A stretch of 43,826 bases of DNA from CAZWKX01 sp964614095 (GTDB lineage: Bacteria; Actinomycetota; Acidimicrobiia; Spongiisociales; UBA11373). Positions 11,460 to 19,289 of the stretch are shown here, piece after piece. Made by a program: the position numbers and the translations under genes. How positions within the stretch are numbered: position 1 is the first letter of the stretch; each line of letters starts with the position of its first letter. The stretch lies in assembly GCA_964614095.1 (NCBI GenBank), contig CAZTJO010000018.1, positions 1 to 43,826 on the forward strand. The letters are read 5' to 3'. Below the pieces are notes generated by a model, which had not been told where the DNA came from, did no database searches, and saw only the letters and a program-made list of their open reading frames with translations.

Positions 11460-12326
11460 ATGGCGGAGAGGCCACAACTTGTTGTGATCACCGGGATGTC
11501 GGGCGCCGGCCGCTCCTTGGCGGGTAAGGCGCTTGAGGACGTCGGGTTTTTTGTCATCGACAATCTCCCGGCGAACCTCATTTCACAGGTCGTGGAGGAT
11601 GCCGACCTCGCCGTCGACACCAGGCGGAGGCAGCTCGCAGTGGCCGTGGATACCCGGGGCGGGCTGTCGTTCGACGAGCTGGAAGAGGTGCTTCTGGTCC
11701 TGGATGTCGACGGCGTGCCGACCACGCTGCTGTTCCTGGACGCCGACGACGAGGTTCTCGAGACGCGGTTTGCCGAGTCGCGGCGACCCCATCCGGTTGA
11801 GGCGCCGACGCTGGCCGAATCGATTTCTCTGGAGAGGCAGGCCCTGGAGGATCTCAGGGGAGAGGCGGATGTGGTGATCGACACATCCGACCTCAGCGTT
11901 CACGAGCTACGCGACGCCATCGGCGAGGTGTTCGCCGGAGAGCGGCCGCGCCGCCCGCTGCGGGTGGCCGTCACTTCGTTTGGTTTCAAGCACGGCGTCC
12001 CCCGTGTGGTGGATCTGCTGTTTGATGTGCGTTTCCTTCCCAATCCCCACTGGGACGCAGAGCTGCGCCCTCTGACCGGGCTCGACACCAGGGTTCGCGA
12101 GTATGTGCTGGCTCATGAGGACACGGCTTCTTTCCTGGACCGGGCGCACTCGCTGCTCGAGTTCCTGCTGCCTCGCTACGAGAAGGAGAAGAAGTCCTAC
12201 CTCACGGTGGGGATCGGCTGCACGGGCGGGAGGCACCGTTCGGTGGTGCTGGCGGAGGAGCTGGCGGCGTGGCTATCCGGGCGAGACGTCGAGGTCAGCG
12301 TTCGTCACCGGGACATGGGCCGATGA
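11460..12326 (+). CDS. rapZ: RNase adapter RapZ / YvcJ-type nucleotide-binding protein
   Basis: A 288-residue P-loop protein of the RapZ family. In E. coli RapZ guides RNase E to the sRNA GlmZ; in actinobacteria it is a nucleotide-binding, RNA-associated protein of less certain role. The P-loop reads GMSGAGRS, with Arg in place of the usual Lys, which is common in actinobacterial members. Further motifs are FFVIDNLP, LFLDADDEVLETRF, VIDTSDLS, SFGFKHG, and the C-terminal GIGCTGGRHRSV phosphate-binding loop. ATG 11460 follows AAGGG; a GTG at 11436 inside uvrC is in frame but less likely. Its stop overlaps the yvcK start. Confidence 0.93.
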   Translation: MAERPQLVVITGMSGAGRSLAGKALEDVGFFVIDNLPANLISQVVEDADLAVDTRRRQLAVAVDTRGGLSFDELEEVLLVLDVDGVPTTLLFLDADDEVLETRFAESRRPHPVEAPTLAESISLERQALEDLRGEADVVIDTSDLSVHELRDAIGEVFAGERPRRPLRVAVTSFGFKHGVPRVVDLLFDVRFLPNPHWDAELRPLTGLDTRVREYVLAHEDTASFLDRAHSLLEFLLPRYEKEKKSYLTVGIGCTGGRHRSVVLAEELAAWLSGRDVEVSVRHRDMGR

Positions 12327-13288
12327 GCGAGCTGTTGGTGGAGCCGCTGCTGGAGGATCTGGATCTGGACTATGAGGGTCTACACGTGGTGGCGATCGGC
12401 GGGGGGCACGGTCTGGCTCAAGCGTTGCTGGCGGTGCAGGATTACGCCGACGTCATCACCGCCATCGTCAACGTGGCCGACGACGGTGGCTCCTCGGGCC
12501 GATTGGCCCCGGCTCTGGGCATCCCCCCGCCCGGTGACATCAGGAGAGCGCTGCTGGCCCTGAGTCCCGAAGAGACGCTCTGGCGCCGCCTCATCGAGTA
12601 TCGCTTCGAAGGGGGGGACATCGCCGGCCATTCCTTGGGGAACCTGATCCTGGCCGCGCTCACCGAATTCTCGGGCAGTTTCGAAGATGCGCTGCGTACC
12701 GCGGCGCGTCTGCTCGAAGCTCGGGGCAATGTGGTTCCGGTCAGCCCGCAGCCCTTGCACCTGGAGGCCACCATCGATGGCGTCGATGTCGTGGGGCAGG
12801 TGGCGGTGGCTTTGGCCCGAGGCCGGCTCGAAGAGTTGCGGCTGCTTCCGACTGATGCTCCGGCCAGCCTGGAGGCGCTGGAGGCCATCAGCGACGCCGA
12901 TCAGATCGTCATCGGGCCCGGCAGCCTCTTCACCTCTCTGGCTTCGTGTCTGAAGGTGTCGGGAATCGCCGAGGCGCTGAACGCGTCGGAGGCACAGGTG
13001 GTCTACATAAACAATCTCACCACCCAGGACGGCGAGACCCTAGGCATGGATGCGGTTGACCACGTCGAGGCGCTGCTCCACCACACCGGCATCAATGCCC
13101 CGGACGTTGTCGTCGCCAACGAGGGCTCCTTCGCTGTGCCGGTCACCGTAGAGGCGCTCCGCGCCGATGGCGAGCGGCTGGAACGGCTGGGGATTCGCCT
13201 CGAAACGGGCGACCTGGCCGATCCGACGGCCGATTGGCCGCAGCACGCGCCGGCCCGGCTGGGAGCGATTCTGCGGCGGCTAGCGTGA
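12323..13288 (+). CDS. yvcK: YvcK/CofD-like gluconeogenesis factor
   Basis: A 321-residue YvcK family protein. In Bacillus and mycobacteria YvcK/CuvA is needed for cell-envelope precursor balance during growth on gluconeogenic carbon sources and binds UDP-sugars. Motifs seen are VVAIGGGHGLAQAL, IVNVADDGGSSGRL, PPPGDIRRAL, GHSLGNLILA, IGPGSLFTSL and YINNLTTQDGET. The start ATG at 12323 overlaps the rapZ stop as ATGA, indicating translational coupling. In most Gram-positive genomes rapZ-yvcK is followed by whiA; here pgk follows after 22 bases. Confidence 0.93.
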   Translation: MSELLVEPLLEDLDLDYEGLHVVAIGGGHGLAQALLAVQDYADVITAIVNVADDGGSSGRLAPALGIPPPGDIRRALLALSPEETLWRRLIEYRFEGGDIAGHSLGNLILAALTEFSGSFEDALRTAARLLEARGNVVPVSPQPLHLEATIDGVDVVGQVAVALARGRLEELRLLPTDAPASLEALEAISDADQIVIGPGSLFTSLASCLKVSGIAEALNASEAQVVYINNLTTQDGETLGMDAVDHVEALLHHTGINAPDVVVANEGSFAVPVTVEALRADGERLERLGIRLETGDLADPTADWPQHAPARLGAILRRLA

Positions 13289-13310
13289 GGCCGCCGGCTG
13301 AGGAGACTCC

Positions 13311-14495
13311 GTGATCAGATTCCCTACGCTCGACGACCTCGAGGTAGACGCCCGCACCGTGTTGGTGCGGGCCGACCTGAATGTTCCGCTCGAAGGCGGC
13401 AAGGTGGGTGATGACTTCCGCATCCGTTTCAGCCTGCCCACCATCCAGGAACTCCGCGAGAAGGGAGCCGCGGTGGTGGTTTGCAGCCACCTGGGCCGAC
13501 CGAAGGGTTTTGATCCCGAGCTGTGCATGGCGCCGGTGGCGGCCCGGCTGGGTGAACTGGGCGGTTTTGTGGTGCACGCGGCGAGTGATGTTGCCGGCGA
13601 GGGCGCGCAGCGGGCCGTAACCGATGCAGGCCCGGGCGAGGTCGTGCTCCTCGAGAACACACGATTCGAAGACGGAGAGAAGAAGAACGACGCGGCCCTG
13701 GCCGATGCCCTGGCCGCGCTGGCCGACGTGTTTGTGCTCGATGCCTTCGGGTCGGCGCACCGGGCCCATGCCTCGACGGTCGGTGTTGCCGAGCGGCTTC
13801 CCTCGGCGGCGGGGTGCCTGATGGTCGACGAGATTGAGGCTTTCACTCGGCTGCTGCAGGAGCCGGATCGTCCCTATGTGGTGCTCCTCGGTGGAGCCAA
13901 GGTCTCGGACAAGCTCGGTGTGATACGGGCCCTGTTGCCCAAAGTGGACGTCATGCTCGTGGGTGGGGCGATGTGTTTCACCTTGCTCGCCGCCGAGGGC
14001 TACGAGGTGGGGGAGTCTTTGCTCGAGCGCGACAGGATCGACGAGGTCAAAGAGGTGCTCGACGGTGACTACGGGGGCCGGATCACTCTTCCGCTCGATC
14101 TGCTGGCCGCCGATCGTTTCGAGGAGAACACGGCTTTCCGTGTGGTACCGGCGACCGCGATCCCCGAAGGCACGATGGGTCTCGACATCGGCCCAAAGAC
14201 GGTGGAGAGGTTCTCGTCGATCATCGCCGGCGCGGACACCCTGTTCTGGAACGGGCCGATGGGCAAATTCGAGTGGGAGGCTTTTGCCGGGGGAACCATG
14301 GGAGTGGCAAAGGCGGTGGCGGGGGCCGACGCCTACACCGTCGCCGGCGGAGGGGACAGTGTGGCCGCGCTGCGCTCGTTCGGCATGGAGACGTCGATTT
14401 CCCACCTGTCCACCGGTGGCGGCGCCGGACTGGAACTACTGGAGAAGGGGACTCTGCCCGGGCTTCAAGCACTCGAGAGGTGGTGTGATGCGTAA
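13311..14495 (+). CDS. pgk: Phosphoglycerate kinase
   Basis: Glycolytic enzyme that transfers phosphate from 1,3-bisphosphoglycerate to ADP. The 394-residue protein carries the substrate-binding VLVRADLNVPL, VVCSHLGRPKG and LLENTRFEDGEKKND motifs, VLLGGAKVSDKLGVI, and GPMGKFEWEAFAGGT. It ends with the nucleotide-binding AGGGDSVAAL and STGGGAGLELLEKGTLPGL. GTG 13311 follows GAGGAGA. It overlaps tpiA by eight bases. No gap (GAPDH) gene precedes it, unlike the common gap-pgk-tpiA order. Confidence 0.97.
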   Translation: MIRFPTLDDLEVDARTVLVRADLNVPLEGGKVGDDFRIRFSLPTIQELREKGAAVVVCSHLGRPKGFDPELCMAPVAARLGELGGFVVHAASDVAGEGAQRAVTDAGPGEVVLLENTRFEDGEKKNDAALADALAALADVFVLDAFGSAHRAHASTVGVAERLPSAAGCLMVDEIEAFTRLLQEPDRPYVVLLGGAKVSDKLGVIRALLPKVDVMLVGGAMCFTLLAAEGYEVGESLLERDRIDEVKEVLDGDYGGRITLPLDLLAADRFEENTAFRVVPATAIPEGTMGLDIGPKTVERFSSIIAGADTLFWNGPMGKFEWEAFAGGTMGVAKAVAGADAYTVAGGGDSVAALRSFGMETSISHLSTGGGAGLELLEKGTLPGLQALERWCDA

Positions 14496-15255
14496 GGACC
14501 TGATGGCCGGCAATTGGAAGATGAACTCGACTCATCTGGAGGCCATCCAGATGGTGCAGAAACTCGGCTATCGGCTCGACCCGGCCGACTACGAGCGGGT
14601 TGATGTGGTGGTGTGTCCGCCCTTCACCGCGCTGCGGTCGGTGCAGACGGTGATCGAGAGCGACTATCTGCCCATCGAGCTTGGGGCCCAGAACGTGCAC
14701 TGGGAGGAGTCGGGTGCGTTCACCGGGGAGGTGTCGCCGCCCATGCTGGCTCGCCTGGGAGTCAAGTGGGTCATCGTCGGTCACTCGGAGCGGCGCCAGA
14801 TGTTCGGCGAGGACGACAAAGTGGTGGCCCGCAAACTGCGGGCGGTGCTGGAGCACCAGATGACACCGATTGTGGCGGTCGGCGAGACGCTGGAACAGCG
14901 TGAGGAGGGTATCACCGAGGAGGTCATCGGCACCCAACTGCATGGGGCTCTGGACGGCCTTGACGCTGAGACGGTGGCTTCCCTGGTGGTGGCATATGAG
15001 CCCATCTGGGCTATCGGCACCGGCCGGACGGCCAGCGACGACCAGGCAGCCGAGGCCATCGGCTTCTTGCGGGGGCGGGTGGCAGAGGCCTGGGGCGAGG
15101 AGACCTCAGAGCGGGTGCGTATCCTCTACGGCGGCTCGGTAAACCCGGGCAATATCGCCGGCCTGATGGCGAAACGGGATATCGACGGTGGCCTGGTTGG
15201 CGGTGCGTCACTGGACCCGGACAAATTCGCTGCCCTTGTGCGCTACTGGATGTAG
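14488..15255 (+). CDS. tpiA: Triosephosphate isomerase
   Basis: Interconverts dihydroxyacetone phosphate and glyceraldehyde-3-phosphate. The 255-residue protein has the N-terminal AGNWKMN (Asn9, catalytic Lys11), IVGHSERR with the electrophile His, AYEPIWAIGTGRTAS with the catalytic Glu and the flexible loop, and YGGSVNPGN plus GLVGGASL for phosphate binding. ATG 14488 lies eight bases inside the end of pgk, with GAGAGG seven bases upstream, so translation is probably coupled to pgk. Confidence 0.97.
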   Translation: MRKDLMAGNWKMNSTHLEAIQMVQKLGYRLDPADYERVDVVVCPPFTALRSVQTVIESDYLPIELGAQNVHWEESGAFTGEVSPPMLARLGVKWVIVGHSERRQMFGEDDKVVARKLRAVLEHQMTPIVAVGETLEQREEGITEEVIGTQLHGALDGLDAETVASLVVAYEPIWAIGTGRTASDDQAAEAIGFLRGRVAEAWGEETSERVRILYGGSVNPGNIAGLMAKRDIDGGLVGGASLDPDKFAALVRYWM

Positions 15256-15340
15256 CCGGGCCGGGCCGCCACAGCCGGCTGGAGCCGGTCGGGCCTCATG
15301 ACCGCTACGGTCTAGGACACAGGATCACTGGAGACAGGAC

Positions 15341-16093
15341 ATGACGACCAAACTCGTGCTGCTGCGGCACGGCGAGAGCGAGTGGAATCTGGCCAACCGA
15401 TTCACCGGCTGGACCGATGTCGGCTTGAGCCCAAAAGGGGAGGAGGAGGCCGACGCCGCCGGCCGGCTCCTGACCGAGGAGAAATACGATTTTGATCTCG
15501 CCTTCACTTCAGTGCTCAAGCGCGCTCTGCTGACGCTCTACCGAACCCTTGCGGAGATGGACCGCCTCTGGATCCCTGTTGAGAAGCACTGGCGGCTCAA
15601 CGAGAGGCACTATGGCGCCCTGCAGGGCCTGAACAAGGCGGAGACGGCGGCCCAACACGGCGACGAGCAGGTACACATCTGGCGGCGGTCGTATGACATT
15701 GCCCCGCCGCCGCTGGACCCGGACGACGAGCGGCACCCGCGTCATGAGCCCTGCTACCGGGATCTCGCCCCGGACCTGCTTCCGGCCACGGAGAGCCTCA
15801 AGGACGTTGTCGGGCGCATGCTGCCGTTCTGGCACGATTTCATCGTTCCTGCCCTTCGTTCAGGACGGCGAGTGCTGGTCTCGGCGCACGGCAACAGCCT
15901 GCGTGCGTTGGTAAAACATCTGGATGGGATCTCCGACGAGGAAATACCGGATCTGAACATCCCCACCGGCATTCCCCTGGTCTACGAGTTGGATGAAGAT
16001 CTTCGCCCGGAGGGCCACTATTACCTGGGCGATCCTGAGGCGGCGGCGGCGGCGGCCCAAGCCGTTGCCGATCAGGCCAGGCAGGGTTCGTGA
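15341..16093 (+). CDS. gpmA: 2,3-bisphosphoglycerate-dependent phosphoglycerate mutase
   Basis: Glycolytic mutase interconverting 3- and 2-phosphoglycerate. The 250-residue protein begins LVLLRHGESEWN (phospho-His10), followed by FTGWTDVGLSPKG, LNERHYGALQGLNKAE and the dPGM-specific insert with RRSYDIAPPPLD. VSAHGNSLRALVKHLDGIS carries the second histidine, and IPTGIPLVYELDEDL follows. The tail is Ala-rich. It sits 85 bases after tpiA, extending the glycolytic cluster. This position is less usual than pgk-tpiA but fits metabolically. Confidence 0.95.
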   Translation: MTTKLVLLRHGESEWNLANRFTGWTDVGLSPKGEEEADAAGRLLTEEKYDFDLAFTSVLKRALLTLYRTLAEMDRLWIPVEKHWRLNERHYGALQGLNKAETAAQHGDEQVHIWRRSYDIAPPPLDPDDERHPRHEPCYRDLAPDLLPATESLKDVVGRMLPFWHDFIVPALRSGRRVLVSAHGNSLRALVKHLDGISDEEIPDLNIPTGIPLVYELDEDLRPEGHYYLGDPEAAAAAAQAVADQARQGS

Positions 16094-16142
16094 ACTTGGG
16101 GTATGGAATCGGCGGTCTAGGTGCTAAGTGGCCCGGAATGAC

Positions 16143-16171
16143 TTGCCTAGGAATCTGCTCCGGTCCATACT
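16143..16171 (+). promoter_or_regulatory. Candidate sigma70-type promoter for secG
   Basis: TTGCCT at 16143-16148 and CATACT at 16166-16171 are separated by 17 bases, a good spacing for the housekeeping sigma factor. The predicted start near 16178 leaves a leader of about 45 bases before GTG 16224. Assigned by eye only. Confidence 0.4.
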
Positions 16172-16223
16172 TCCCGCAGCGGCCGGCGTCGTTTGCGGGC
16201 CGTGAAACGAAGGGGACTCGCCC

Positions 16224-16460
16224 GTGATCGATGGCATTGTCATCATCGTCCACATCATCCTGTCCGTGGCCCTCATCGCCTTTGTCCTGCTGCATGCAGG
16301 CCGGGGCGGCGGCCTCTCCGAGGCTTTTGGCGGGGGCATGGGACCGCTGGGAGGCCTTTCAGGGTCCACGGTGGTCGAGCGTAATCTCGACAGGATCACG
16401 GTGGTGGTGGCCGTGCTGTTTACTTTCACCACGCTCACTTTGGTGTTGCGGCTGTCCTGA
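16224..16460 (+). CDS. secG: Preprotein translocase subunit SecG
   Basis: A 78-residue protein with two membrane helices (about residues 4-22 and 55-75) joined by a glycine-rich loop containing LLHAGRGGGLSEAFGGG, the SecG signature. SecG assists SecYEG-mediated export. The GTG start follows a purine-rich AAGGGGA. Location after tpiA is typical of actinobacteria. Confidence 0.93.
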   Translation: MIDGIVIIVHIILSVALIAFVLLHAGRGGGLSEAFGGGMGPLGGLSGSTVVERNLDRITVVVAVLFTFTTLTLVLRLS

Positions 16461-16496
16461 GGTTTCAGGAGGCTGGGTCCCGTTCATGCAATCTAG

Positions 16497-16511
16497 AAGG
16501 AGGAAAGTTTG
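16497..16511 (+). promoter_or_regulatory. Strong Shine-Dalgarno for the TTG start at 16509
   Basis: AAGGAGG at 16497-16503, a full match to the anti-SD core, lies five bases before TTG 16509. It settles the rare start codon of the peptide-binding lipoprotein and argues that the gene is actively translated. Confidence 0.75.
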
Positions 16512-18197
16512 AAGTACCTGCAACGTCGTGGGATGTGGCTGGCGCTTCTCCTCGTGTTTGCTCTCGTGATAGCGGCTTGTGGCGATGACGATGCCATCAC
16601 CACAACCTCTGAAGCGACGGCCACGACGGAGGGCGTCACCACAACCGTCGGAGAAACGGAAACCACAGTAGCCCCCGAAGTCACAACTCTTTCGGGTCTG
16701 AAGGTCATCGACGACCTCACCTTTGAGGTCGAGTTGACCACCGCCGATCCTGAGTTCCCGCTTCGACTGGCATACGCTGCGTATTTCCCGCTGCCACAGG
16801 CATTCTTCGATGATCCCGACGCCTATGAAGAGGCCCCCATTGGGAACGGCCCCTTCATGATGGACGGTGTCTGGAACCACGATCAGAACATCATGCTGAC
16901 GGCGTGGGAGGACTATCCGGGTTCGAACACGCCGCAGGTCGGCTCGATCGAATTTGTGATCTTCGCTGATCTGGCGACGGCCTACAACGAGGCCCTTGCC
17001 GGCAACCTGGACGTCGTGGACACGGTTGTGCCCGACTTCCTCGAGGTGTACGAAGCCGATTTCCCCGACAGGAACGCCGAGGCGCTCACCACGGGTATCG
17101 GCTATCTGGGATTCCCCGCTTATTTGGAGTCGTACACGAAGGAAGTGCGGCAAGCCCTGAACATGGCCGTCGACATCGACCTTGTCGTGGAGTCGGTCTT
17201 CCAGGGTGCTCGTGACCCGGCGCACTCGGTGATCCCGCCGAACCTTGCCGGGGCGCGGGATTTTGTTTGCGATAGCTGGAGCTACGATCCAGTTGCAGCG
17301 AAGGCGCTGTGGGACGCGGCCGGCTTCACCGACGAGATCCACGTCTGGTTCAACGAGGGCTCCGGCCACGAGTTGTGGGTCGAGGCCATTGTGAACCAGT
17401 GGGGAGCGAACCTGGGAATCGACACCTCCGCGGTTGTGTTTGAGCCGACGGAGTGGTCGGAGTACCTGCCGACGCTCGACGCACAGGAAGCCACCGGGCC
17501 GTTCCGCCTGGGCTGGGGCATGGACTATCCGTCGCCCTATAACTTCCTGCATCCGCTGTTTGCCACCGAGATGGCTCCGCCGGTTGGATCGAACAATGAG
17601 TTCTACAACAACCCGGACTTCGACCAGGCTCTGGCCGATGGTGTGGCAGCCTTTGCCGCCAGCGGCTCCCTGGCCGATGCCATCCCGTTCTATCAGCAGG
17701 CCGAAGACATGCTCTGTGAAGATGCGCAGGTTATCCCTGTGTACTTCAGCAAGAGCCAGTACGTCTGGGGCACCGGCGTCGACAACATCGTTGTGGACGC
17801 GTTTGGTGACCTCGGCTACACCGTGGCCACCGCCGACGACGACCACGTGTCGACGGCCCTTGTCGAGCCCGAGCACCTGATCCCGACGACCAGCAATGAG
17901 TCGGAGGGTATTGCCGTGCTCCGTGCTCTCTTTGCCCCGCTGATTCAGTACGACCCGACCACGATGGAGCAGTTCCTGTTGGCTGCGGAGTCGGTTACCT
18001 CCGACGACGGCGGCTTGACCTGGACCATCGTGCTCAAGGACGGCTGGACGTTCCACAACGGTGAGCCGGTGACGGCATCGTCGTTCGTGGATGCGTGGAA
18101 CTACGGGGCCTACGGTCCGAACGGTCAGCAGAACAACAGCTTCTACGCGGGAATCGTCGGTTACGACGCGATCAACCCTGAGACCGAAGAGGGTTAG
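16509..18197 (+). CDS. Peptide ABC transporter substrate-binding lipoprotein, apparently circularly permuted
   Basis: A 562-residue lipoprotein of the SBP_bac_5 (Opp/Dpp) family. Signal peptide 1-23 ends in a lipobox with Cys24, then comes a Thr-rich linker to about residue 60. In canonical members the mature protein begins with a strand and the EPEHLIPTTSNESEG-type motif, then WTFHNGEPVTASSFVDAWNY, then SGLKVIDDLTFEVEL and PIGNGPFMMDG. It ends after VIPVYF and a final VDNIVVDAF-type strand. Here SGLKVIDD starts at residue 62, right after the linker. The family C-terminus (VDNIVVDAFGDLGYTVATAD) ends near residue 443, and the family N-terminal segment follows directly (residues 444-562), ending GYDAINPETEEG. 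One frame runs throughout, with nothing evidently lost. The permease and ATPase genes follow downstream. The family order is from memory, so the alignment should be confirmed. Confidence 0.85.
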   Translation: MKYLQRRGMWLALLLVFALVIAACGDDDAITTTSEATATTEGVTTTVGETETTVAPEVTTLSGLKVIDDLTFEVELTTADPEFPLRLAYAAYFPLPQAFFDDPDAYEEAPIGNGPFMMDGVWNHDQNIMLTAWEDYPGSNTPQVGSIEFVIFADLATAYNEALAGNLDVVDTVVPDFLEVYEADFPDRNAEALTTGIGYLGFPAYLESYTKEVRQALNMAVDIDLVVESVFQGARDPAHSVIPPNLAGARDFVCDSWSYDPVAAKALWDAAGFTDEIHVWFNEGSGHELWVEAIVNQWGANLGIDTSAVVFEPTEWSEYLPTLDAQEATGPFRLGWGMDYPSPYNFLHPLFATEMAPPVGSNNEFYNNPDFDQALADGVAAFAASGSLADAIPFYQQAEDMLCEDAQVIPVYFSKSQYVWGTGVDNIVVDAFGDLGYTVATADDDHVSTALVEPEHLIPTTSNESEGIAVLRALFAPLIQYDPTTMEQFLLAAESVTSDDGGLTWTIVLKDGWTFHNGEPVTASSFVDAWNYGAYGPNGQQNNSFYAGIVGYDAINPETEEG

Positions 18198-18233
18198 AAC
18201 GTCGAGTCGAGTTTCGCAGAAGCGAAACAGTGA

Positions 18234-18272
18234 GAGAGGGGCGGCCCAGCGGCCGCCCCTCTCCCGTCTTTC
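18234..18272 (+). terminator. Strong rho-independent terminator or attenuator after the binding-protein gene
   Basis: A perfect 13-bp stem (18234-18246 with 18251-18263) and 4-base loop, followed by a T-rich CCGTCTTTCT. A smaller hairpin (GTTTCGC/GCGAAAC, 18211-18228) precedes it. It lies between the binding-protein gene and the first permease and would allow excess binding protein over the membrane components. Confidence 0.8.
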
Positions 18273-18347
18273 TAGGCTCGTTCCACATTGGGCCGGACGC
18301 ATTTGACCGGCTAGGGTTCGACTGTCACCGAAGCGAGGGTCTGACTC

Positions 18348-19289
18348 TTGGGCCGCTACATCATTCGCCGGATGCTTCAGTTCATTCCGGTGTTTTTTGT
18401 GACCACTTTCATGATCTTCCTGATGGTCTACGCCATGCCCGGAGACCCCATCCGAGCCCTGGCCGGCGACCGGCAGATGTCGGCATCGACGCTAGAAGCG
18501 TTGCGAGAACGCTACAACTTGAACGACCCGTTCGTGGTCCAGTACGGCAAGTACATGAAAGGAATCTTCGGGTTCCTGTGGCTCGATGGCGACTTGGGCA
18601 CGGACTTCAGAGGCCAGCCGGTTACCGAGAAGCTGGCCGCCAAACTGCCGATCACCATTCGCCTTGCCTTGATGGCGTTCGGCTTTGAGGTGGTGATCGG
18701 CATTCTTGCCGGGATCCTGGCCGGGGTGCGGCAGAAAGGTTTTGTGGACAACCTGGTCTTAGTGAGCACCCTGGTGGTGATTGCGATACCCATCTTTGTG
18801 CTGGGCTTCATAGCCCAGTACATGCTGGGGGTGAGATTCGGCATCATGCCGATTTCCTACAACGCCAGGGATCCTCTTTTCAGCCTGCTCATGCCCTCGC
18901 TGGTACTGGGCTCGGTGTCGTTGGCCTACATCGCCCGCCTTACCAGAACCAGCCTGGTGGAGAACCTGCGCGGCGATTACGTGCGCACCGCAACCTCCAA
19001 GGGTCTCTCGCGGCGGCGAGTAGTGGGTATCCACACGCTGCGCAACTCGATGATCCCGGTGGTCACCTTCTTGGCCATCGACCTGGGCGCCCTGATGGGT
19101 GGCGCCATCATCACCGAGACCATCTTCAACGTTCCCGGCATCGGACGAGAGATATACGACTCGGTGACGCACCAGGAGAACGCGGTGGTGGTGGGGATCG
19201 TGACCTTCATGGTGATTGTGTACATGCTGGCCAACCTGGTCGTTGATGTGTTATACGCCGTACTCGATCCGAGGATCCGTTATGACTGA
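18348..19289 (+). CDS. Peptide ABC transporter permease, DppB/OppB type
   Basis: A 313-residue inner-membrane permease. It begins GRYIIRRMLQFIPVFFVTT, typical of DppB/OppB, with AMPGDP in the first periplasmic loop. About six membrane helices follow. The cytoplasmic EAA loop is TRTSLVENLRGDYVRTATSKGLS and contacts an ATPase subunit. The TTG start follows GAGGG; an ATG at 18372 is possible but would cut the first helix. It overlaps the next permease by eight bases. A weak promoter may lie between the terminator and this gene. Confidence 0.93.
   Translation: MGRYIIRRMLQFIPVFFVTTFMIFLMVYAMPGDPIRALAGDRQMSASTLEALRERYNLNDPFVVQYGKYMKGIFGFLWLDGDLGTDFRGQPVTEKLAAKLPITIRLALMAFGFEVVIGILAGILAGVRQKGFVDNLVLVSTLVVIAIPIFVLGFIAQYMLGVRFGIMPISYNARDPLFSLLMPSLVLGSVSLAYIARLTRTSLVENLRGDYVRTATSKGLSRRRVVGIHTLRNSMIPVVTFLAIDLGALMGGAIITETIFNVPGIGREIYDSVTHQENAVVVGIVTFMVIVYMLANLVVDVLYAVLDPRIRYD

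Noticed and set aside
13963..14487. N-terminal extension of the triosephosphate isomerase frame
   Set aside because: It lies entirely inside pgk in another frame; TIM proteins begin at the AGNWKMN region, matching ATG 14488.
16689..17830. Swapped order in the binding protein considered as collapse of tandem paralogues by the assembler
   Set aside because: A collapse would leave a stop, intergenic sequence and a second signal peptide between the C- and N-segments; none is present, and no long repeat is seen at the junctions. Read-level checking is still needed.
16359..18302. 647-codon open frame on the minus strand opposite the peptide-binding protein
   Set aside because: Exact antisense of a gene with signal peptide, lipobox and family motifs. 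Long antisense frames are expected in GC-rich coding DNA, and its translation shows no domain.
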